Shown here piece after piece: positions 57,929-64,000 of a stretch of DNA of 64,000 nucleotides (its first letter is position 1; each line of letters begins with the position of its first letter). Source of the DNA: Zygaena filipendulae. Lineage: Eukaryota > Arthropoda > Insecta > Lepidoptera > Zygaenidae. The DNA is taken from positions 647,501-711,500 of the forward strand of contig OU015670.1 of NCBI GenBank assembly GCA_907165275.2, written 5' to 3'. Under the pieces are notes generated by a model that was not told the DNA's origin, did not search any database, and was given only the letters and a program-made list of their open reading frames with translations. Made by a program: the position numbers and the translations under genes.

Positions 57929-58782
57929 GGATGTTGACGACTTTTGAAAGCCAATCATTCTAATTAGTCCGTCATTTAGAAAATTAAAAATCATTATAAT
58001 AATAATGATAATAATAATCCACTTCACAACACACACACAGATCTACTTGATCCCACACTAAGCTATGAGCTTGTGTCGTGGATACCAAGCAAACGTGGTA
58101 TATACTACACATACTATTAAATATATATTATACTATAGACATATATATACACACCCAGACTGGAAAATGGAACCCTGTGTTCATCACACAAAGTCCACCC
58201 CCACCCGGAATCGAACCCGGAACCTCTTAATTAGCGGTCAGGCATGGTGACCATTGCGCCAATCGGGTCGTCAAACCCGTGGTATGTCCTTTGGATAACA
58301 ATAAACAACAAAAGACTCAAGCGATACACACAGTGTTCTAATAACGGGACGATACGTGCATTTCACTCTGTTAAAAACAATTATTGTAATCACTTTTGAC
58401 AGTCTTTGAGTTTATTACTGTTGTAATAATCTCCGAAATCTTTGTTCGGAAGAATAAGAATTATCGGGCGCTTTTAAATTGTCACAAGATCATTGTTGTA
58501 AAATTAAATATTATTAATATTTTTTGTTACACACGTACTTTTTTATTATTCAAATAAATGAAAATACACAGAGATAAAGCGCATTAAAGTTTAGGGCGGG
58601 GGCTCGTGACATCACTTACCGCTACAAGCCGCCATACAAACTGCACTGGGTTGTGACGTCACGCGAAATTTCACCTCAATGTATCGCCGTTATTTTTTGA
58701 TTACGTAAAAAGAAAAAATACGTGTCCAATATTTTTTATTAATCTACAAGACGGACTAAAAAAAAATTTATCAAATAGCCTA
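57929..58782 (-). mobile_element. MITE family A split by the composite SINE
   Basis: 57929-58005 is one end (ATTAGTCCGTCATTTAGAAA). 58526-58782 is the rest (TGACGTCA at about 58654). The 508-bp SINE composite lies between. Confidence 0.78.
58018..58525 (-). mobile_element. SINE with 5' extension, second copy
   Basis: Near-identical to 48687-49195 in both the SINE half and the extension. Confidence 0.78.
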
Positions 58783-58839
58783 CTATGGCTGGTCCCCCGC
58801 GACGCGGTTGCGAAATTCCCGCACTAACTTTTCGCTTTT

Positions 58840-59025
58840 CTGCTGCGGTTTCATCCGCGGTAATTTCGGAGTTCCCGCGGGCATTCCGGGTCACAATAAA
58901 GCCTGTGACACTCACAAATAACGTGTCTTCTATTGGTAAAAAAATTCAAAATCGGTTCAGTAGATCCAGAGATTACCCCCTACAACCTCGCAAACTTTAC
59001 CTGTTTAAATAATATTAGTATTAAA
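58840..59025 (-). mobile_element. Helitron-like element, missing terminal bases
   Basis: GCGGTTTCATCCGCGGTAAT ... TTCAAAATCGGTTCAGTAGA ... AATAATATTAGTA. Confidence 0.65.
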
Positions 59026-59084
59026 TTGTAAGATATTAAATTGTACAAAATGGGTCACGTAGTATGGGCAGCCCCGTGACACTC

Positions 59085-59255
59085 CGTACAAATGAACTGA
59101 TTCAAGTACTTTCCCACAAGTAGAGAAGGCCGGCTCGTGCACCTGTACAAGTGTACACGTGATGTGCGCGTGTGCGTATCGTAAGGTTGACATTTTTCTG
59201 AGGTTGACAGCGAGCTGACAGTAACTGTCAGCTGTCAGTGAATAATTGTCACATG
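59085..59255 (+). repeat. Dispersed repeat family Y, copy 2
   Basis: Direct repeat of 24470-24670, including CTGACAGTAACTGTCAGCTG. Confidence 0.65.
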
Positions 59256-59269
59256 TAGATTTTATTGAT

Positions 59270-59632
59270 TACTAGTATTTAATGATTACTTAGGTTTATG
59301 TAAAGATTTTAAAAACAAAACTGCCGGACTTAACTAATTAAGTTAAATTTAGCAAAATTCTAATTAAATTTAATTCTTTTATTTTACTATTGTACAATAA
59401 GTACATCATAATATTATTATTATATTTTACAAAATATTTTGACTTCCGCAAAAACTGTCTTTCCCTCGTAATCAAAGAAGTTTTACTGCAAAAAAATACA
59501 TTTACAACGTTTCTTATCGCATAAAGAATAATAATTTCTAATATCTTGGCATCTAGAACGTTTGGGGCTGCGTTTTTGGGACGCGCGTTATGGGCAAGGA
59601 ATGTTGTTGGTCATAGTGAATAAGGGCCCTGA
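59270..59632 (+). mobile_element. MITE P left arm, then MITE C right half
   Basis: 59270-59375 has TTAATGATTACTTAGGTTTA and AAAACTGCCGGACTTAACTA. 59455-59632 ends TCATAGTGAATAAGGGCCC. Confidence 0.55.
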
Positions 59633-59949
59633 TGCGTCACGCTCACGACGCAACACGACAGATAAGTGTGAATCCGGCTGGGATCAACAAGTGAGTAGAT
59701 CTGAGTGTCGTGAAGTATTATTATTTTTATTATTAAAACTATTTAACCCGATGAGTGTCCGCTCCGTTGGTAACAGGCTAACAGCTAACAATCCTAACGG
59801 CGAGGCCGGAAGTGGCAGTTTCGATGCGAGGCAGCGTCAGCATAGAAATGTAAAAACACTAAGCACCTACATATTTAAATTCGACTGAAAAAAAAATAGT
59901 CGCCAGAAAAAAAAAGAAATGGGCAGTCTATCTCAGTTAACTTTAAACT

Positions 59950-60125
59950 TTATACATACAAAGGTACTTATGTATTTGTAAGTTTGTTTGTAGAGGGTAA
60001 TCTCTAGAACTACTAAACCGATTCTAATATTTTTTTTCTAATAGCAAGCTACGGGGTTTGTCATAGAATAAATGCTTCTAAGAGTTCCCAAAGGAGTATC
60101 GAAATCTACGCGAGTAAAAAATTAT
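59950..60125 (+). mobile_element. Helitron fragment, decayed
   Basis: GTAATCTCTAGAACTACTAA and CGAAATCTACGCGAG remain. Confidence 0.45.
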
Positions 60126-60215
60126 GTAATAAATAGGTAAAGTCTAACAGTTTGTATGTCGGAGAACATCTCGGAAACTACTGTACCGCTTCTAAAAAAT
60201 ATAAGCTACATTATC

Positions 60216-60235
60216 CCCCCCCCCCCCCCCCCCCC
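60216..60235 (+). repeat. Poly-C run
   Basis: About 20 uninterrupted C. Another (12 C) is at 45360-45371. Confidence 0.9.
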
Positions 60236-60239
60236 AAAT

Positions 60240-61210
60240 GACATAGTTACCAGTATACTTTTCATTCCGTCCGACGTTCCTTTTTACGCAATTAAACGAA
60301 CAAACATGCTGACGTTACAAACAAGCAACCGTCTCTCTGGAATCTGAATCAATAAGTATAAAATTGTTAGAGCCCTCAACTCAAAGCAGACAGGGACGGA
60401 GATGGTGGCAACAGATATAATGTAGAATAGACGCCAAATGTCCCTTCGAGCGTGCCTCAAATAGGCTATGTAAAGACAAATTGGATCCTAAACACCTCAA
60501 ACTATACAGCACTAAGATTTTCGGATAAAATAATATTATCTTAACTGAGCGTATAGTTAATTAAAATTTTTGTCGAACCATTACACGTCTGCATCTGTTT
60601 AAAGTCAAAACATGATTACTTTTCTCGGTAGAAGAATAAAATTCAAACTAGCCTCTCATTTTATCGCAAAATGCTTGCAACTGACTAACAACTTTACAAA
60701 AATCGAGACTTGATTTCTTAAAAAGATAAACAAAAATGTCGAAAACGACACTGAGCTACTTTTTCTATTTATTGTTTACACAATAAATAGCAGGCGGTCG
60801 AAGTAAATCGTTGTTGAAAACCGGAAAACATAAGTTAAAGAATTTAGCGGAGCATCTAAAAGAACGGTTTTTGTTTGCGTTATTGTAAGCGTTAGAACTT
60901 AAGGGCCGCTTGATTTTATACAAATTTAATACCTTGCTCTATCTATTGCAATCTATTTCTGTTGGAGGCAAGCATTCAAACGGCTAAGGTCAGCGCAGAC
61001 GAAGAAGAACTCAACTACGATAAAGAAAAGTAATATACATATATACGAGTATATAACTAGACTGTTCTTAAGTAACTAAGTGTTATTTTCTATTTTGTAT
61101 AATCATATAGCAACTTCAGTTTTAAAATTTGATATCTACAACGTGCATAAAGAACTTCGACTTTATACACAGCGTGTATAAGGTTAACATTTCAATGGTT
61201 GTAATTTCGA
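60240..61210. other. Upstream flank, nothing recognised
   Basis: AT-rich; no convincing first exon, core promoter or repeat found. Confidence 0.45.
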
Positions 61211-61555
61211 TATCCTAGTAATATTATAAACGCGAAAGTTTGTAAGAATGTATGGATGGATGGATGGATGTTTGTTACTCTTTCACGCAAAAACTACTGG
61301 ATGGATTTAAATCTGGGGGCACGGCAGTGCCCCCGCCAAGTCGAGCAACAAAAGCGGCACGGCCGTACTATCCTTTTCTCGAAGCAATTCAGGCCATTTT
61401 CGACCCCCTATAACTTCGTTGTGGATAAAACTAGAAGCCTGAATTTTTACTAAAAAAGCAGGTATTGTATAAAGACGGTATAATTTAAATTTCATTCGAT
61501 TTGAACCAGTAGTTTAAGAATTATAACTAGTCAAAGTTTCTTAATTTTGTAGGTC

Positions 61556-61594
61556 ACTCACTCACTCACTCACTCACTCACTCACTCACTCACT
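61556..61594 (+). repeat. (TCAC)n microsatellite
   Basis: About nine tandem CACT/TCAC units. Confidence 0.95.
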
Positions 61595-61843
61595 GACCGA
61601 TCATCAAAACTCTAAGGCACTTCTAGCAGACATAGAAGTTTGAAATTTAGAATACAATTAGTGTTTATTGTATAAATCAAGGAAAAATTAAAATATATTG
61701 CAATTTCGGTCCAGTTTTCTAGATACACCAACTGCATAAATAACTTTGTAATCCCATATAAATGTATGGAATTACAAAGTTATATATGCAGTTATATGTA
61801 CCAACTGCACAAATAACTTTGTAATCCCATATAAATATATGAG

Positions 61844-62040
61844 ACTAGCTGTTCCCCGCGGTTTCACCCGCGTTAATTTCACGCGCGGAGATCCCGCGGG
61901 AATTCAGAGATGCAAAGTAGTTAGTACCCTATATCCCTAGGTTTTCTTTACCCCTGACAACGTGCATGCAAAATTTCATGAGACTTCACAAGCGTTAATT
62001 TCGGATATCCTTCGGGAATTCCGAGATAAAATTACCCTAA
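61844..62040 (-). mobile_element. Helitron-like element
   Basis: CTAGCTGTTCCCCGCGGTTT, CCCCTGACAACGTGCATGCA and further blocks. It runs into a second fragment that meets the helicase piece. Confidence 0.65.
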
Positions 62041-62165
62041 TCTGAATGCTCCAACGATTTTCATGAAATTTTGTATACAGGGGATTTCGGGGGCCATAAA
62101 TCGATCTAGCTAGGATTCATTTCTGGAATTCCCGCGCGAACTTTGATATCAACGCGGGTGCGCTG

Positions 62166-62471
62166 ATGGATATCGGTTCTGCAGTATTCACATCCGGTCA
62201 GGCTTACGTGGCGCTTTCGAGAGTTACAAGTCTGGGTGGCTTACATCTAATCAATATCGACTTTGGAAGTATTAAAGCGCAGAAATCCTCAATTTGTGAA
62301 TACAATAGACTAAGAAGCATTTACCGTCCAGACTTGTCAAAAATTGTAACATCGAAGCCTCCGAGAAAAATCCATAGAGACAGGGAGTGGGCTTTGCGAA
62401 AAACTGTAGCTGAAGCTCAAGAAGTAGTACCAGAAAAGAAAAGGAGGAAGACCATTTACAAAAAGAAATGA
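62166..62471 (+). pseudogene. Helitron Rep/Helicase, C-terminal fragment
   Basis: About 101 residues, open to its own TGA. It shows VFTSGQAYVALSRVTSLGGL, the last conserved motif (VI) of the Pif1-like SF1B helicase domain of Helitron transposases, then a linker and EYNRLRSIYRPDL, the typical C-terminus, and a basic tail (KKRRKTIYKKK). In an intact element the protein is about 1,400 residues, with an HUH Rep nuclease and helicase that unwinds DNA for rolling-circle transposition. Everything upstream of motif VI is missing. The 5' break joins Helitron-end-like sequence (ATCAACGCGGGTGCGC), so this is a truncated relic that cannot act. Confidence 0.88.
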
Positions 62472-62472
62472 G

Positions 62473-63043
62473 ATCCCATCAAAAACAAACTTGTAAAAAA
62501 GTCCCAAGTCTCGCAACTCAGTTCTTCTACAGTAAAAAGTTGTGAGATCAATGTAATACCAAGTCGGTTAATTTATTCAGTGCCTACTTAAGGGTCCTTC
62601 TGTCTAAAGTTATCATGTTATAAGCTAATCTAATAACATTTTATAGTGACCATATCAAATTTAAAAATCTTTTATGTTTTAAATAGATTGATTGGCTTGG
62701 CCATCACGTGAAAACACAATGTATCTCACAAGTAATACATATTATAATTAAATTAGATTGTTTAGAACCATAATTATGTATTACATGTGAGATATATTGT
62801 GTTTTCACGTGATCGCCAAGCCAATCAATCTATTTAAAACATAAAAGATTTTTAAATTTGATATGGTCACTATAAAATATTATTAGATTAGCTTATAACA
62901 TGGTAACTTTAGACAGAAGGACCCTTAAGTAGGCACTGAATAAATTAACCGACTTGGTATTACATTGATCTCACAACTTTTTACTGTAGAAGAACTGAGT
63001 TGCGAGACTTGGGACTTTTTTACAAGTTTGTTTTTGATGGGAT
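62473..63043. repeat. Near-perfect palindrome, 268-bp arms
   Basis: 62473-62740 is the reverse complement of 62776-63043 with only about five mismatches by eye; the spacer is 35 nt. It begins two bases after the helicase stop. Arm markers: AAGTCCCAAGTCTCGCAACT and TACCAAGTCGGTTAATTTAT, each present in both orientations. Confidence 0.93.
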
Positions 63044-63059
63044 GAAACTTTACAATTGT

Positions 63060-63160
63060 ATAGCTTATATACATCAGATTAACACACAGGGTACTTTTTA
63101 TCCGGGAATTCCCGCGGGAACTCTGAAATTAACGCGGTTGAAACCGCGGGGCACATCTAG
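63060..63160 (+). mobile_element. Helitron 3' terminus after the palindrome
   Basis: GGGTACTTTTTATCCGGGAA ... ACGCGGTTGAAACCGCGGGG then CACATCTAG at 63152-63160. Together with 62166-63043 it may be one defective Helitron. Confidence 0.7.
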
Positions 63161-63599
63161 TAAGGTTATAAACAAGACTGTTGGAGAGATGGTGGCGTGC
63201 AGAAGCTTGTGTTGTGTTCTAACTAATTGGCTGACGACGCCTGTTAGTGGACTCTGCTGAGGGTTGCCCGCGGCCAGCGGCGCACCGATAAGGCATCGAC
63301 TCCAGTTGGTGTGACGGCAACTAACTGCACGGGGTTTCGAGATCTGCTACTGAACGTGTAAAATCTATGGGTGCTGTCACTACTATAATAAAAGAGTAGA
63401 ATCCGCGATTCTGTACATTGAATATTTTTAGTAATTTAAATACTAAAACCTTCTCCAGAATATAACAAATATATACTTGAAAACCGCATCCAAATCGCTT
63501 CGGCCAAACGCGAGATAATCGTGCACAAACATACAAACATACTTACGGGTCAAACTGAGAACCTCCTTTTTTTTGAAGTCGTAACCGACAGGAGGCGAT

Positions 63600-64000
63600 A
63601 AAAGAAGAGTAACCGACCACAAAAAAAGAGATTTTAAAATTATTTTCTGTCTATCTGTCTGTCTGTCTGTTCACGATAATCTCCGATCTCTACTGAAAGG
63701 TTTGTCATGCGGTTTTGCCTGGAGCTACATATACATATAGGCTTGGTTTCATTCAAATCGGATGTCCGGAAAAATTTTAACATGAAACTTTTCACGCGGG
63801 TGAAACCGCGGGGCACAGTCAGTACATAATAAGTAGATACTAGATAATTATAGACTCCGGAATTAACGCCGGTGAAATCTCATGAATTTTGCATACACGT
63901 TGCCAGGGATACAAAAAAGGACATAGGGCACTTTGTATACCGGAATTCCTGTGGGATCTCCGAAATTTCCGCGGGTGAAACCGCATTAGGCTTGTTTCCG
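63600..64000 (+). mobile_element. Two Helitrons at the window edge
   Basis: 63600-63822 (GACA/TCTG subfamily, sister of 9463-9730, ending GGGGCACAGTCAG) and 63848-64000 (cut by the edge, GGGTGAAACCGC present). Confidence 0.65.

Noticed and set aside
59131..59141. Possible donor for a missing first coding exon (CAG|GTGCAC on minus), also 58992
   Set aside because: Weak donor contexts inside repeats with no in-frame ATG exon of plausible sequence.

Overview
The window looks like nuclear DNA of a moth or butterfly (Lepidoptera). AT-rich, repeat-dense introns surround short, very GC-rich exons. The dominant repeat is a short Helitron-like element that ends in CTAG after a GCGGGTGAAACCGCGGG-type hairpin, the signature of lepidopteran Lep1-like Helitrons. 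Two short TTAGG telomere-type tracts are also present. The species cannot be told from sequence alone.

One protein-coding gene fills almost the whole window on the minus strand: an ARID5B-like chromatin/transcription factor. I joined thirteen coding exons, from 57873 (5') down to the stop at 4136. Every junction is GT/AG and every phase agrees, giving 3378 coding bases, or 1125 residues plus stop. The N-terminal module typical of the long vertebrate ARID5B isoform (exons 1-5 here) comes first. It is followed by a compact ARID DNA-binding domain split over exons 6-8, then a long low-complexity region (Pro, Ala, Gly-Ala, His, Gln), and a last exon with an acidic/basic motif and a Ser/Pro-rich tail. 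The true start codon lies upstream of 57873 and was not found. Intron 2 (53374-15270) is about 38 kb.

Layout: 1-4135, downstream flank and probable 3' UTR, with MITEs and Helitrons. 4136-15269, eleven exons (exons 3-13), with a CA-rich minisatellite filling the intron inside the ARID. 15270-53374, the giant intron, made of nested transposons: Helitrons, at least six MITE families, a 3.0 kb hAT element with an 8-bp target duplication, tRNA-derived SINEs, retroelement 3' ends and microsatellites. 53375-57873, exons 2 and 1, with a 1.5 kb symmetric repeat-array element between them. 57874-64000, upstream flank or first intron, with a truncated Helitron helicase followed at once by a 571-bp near-perfect palindrome.

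No other host gene, tRNA, rRNA or CRISPR is supported. The most interesting structures are the palindrome beside the helicase fragment, the mirror-image array at 55.6-57.0 kb, the shortened ARID fold, Helitron ends sitting on splice sites, and a MITE family that spreads paired TGACGTCA (CRE-type) sites through the gene.
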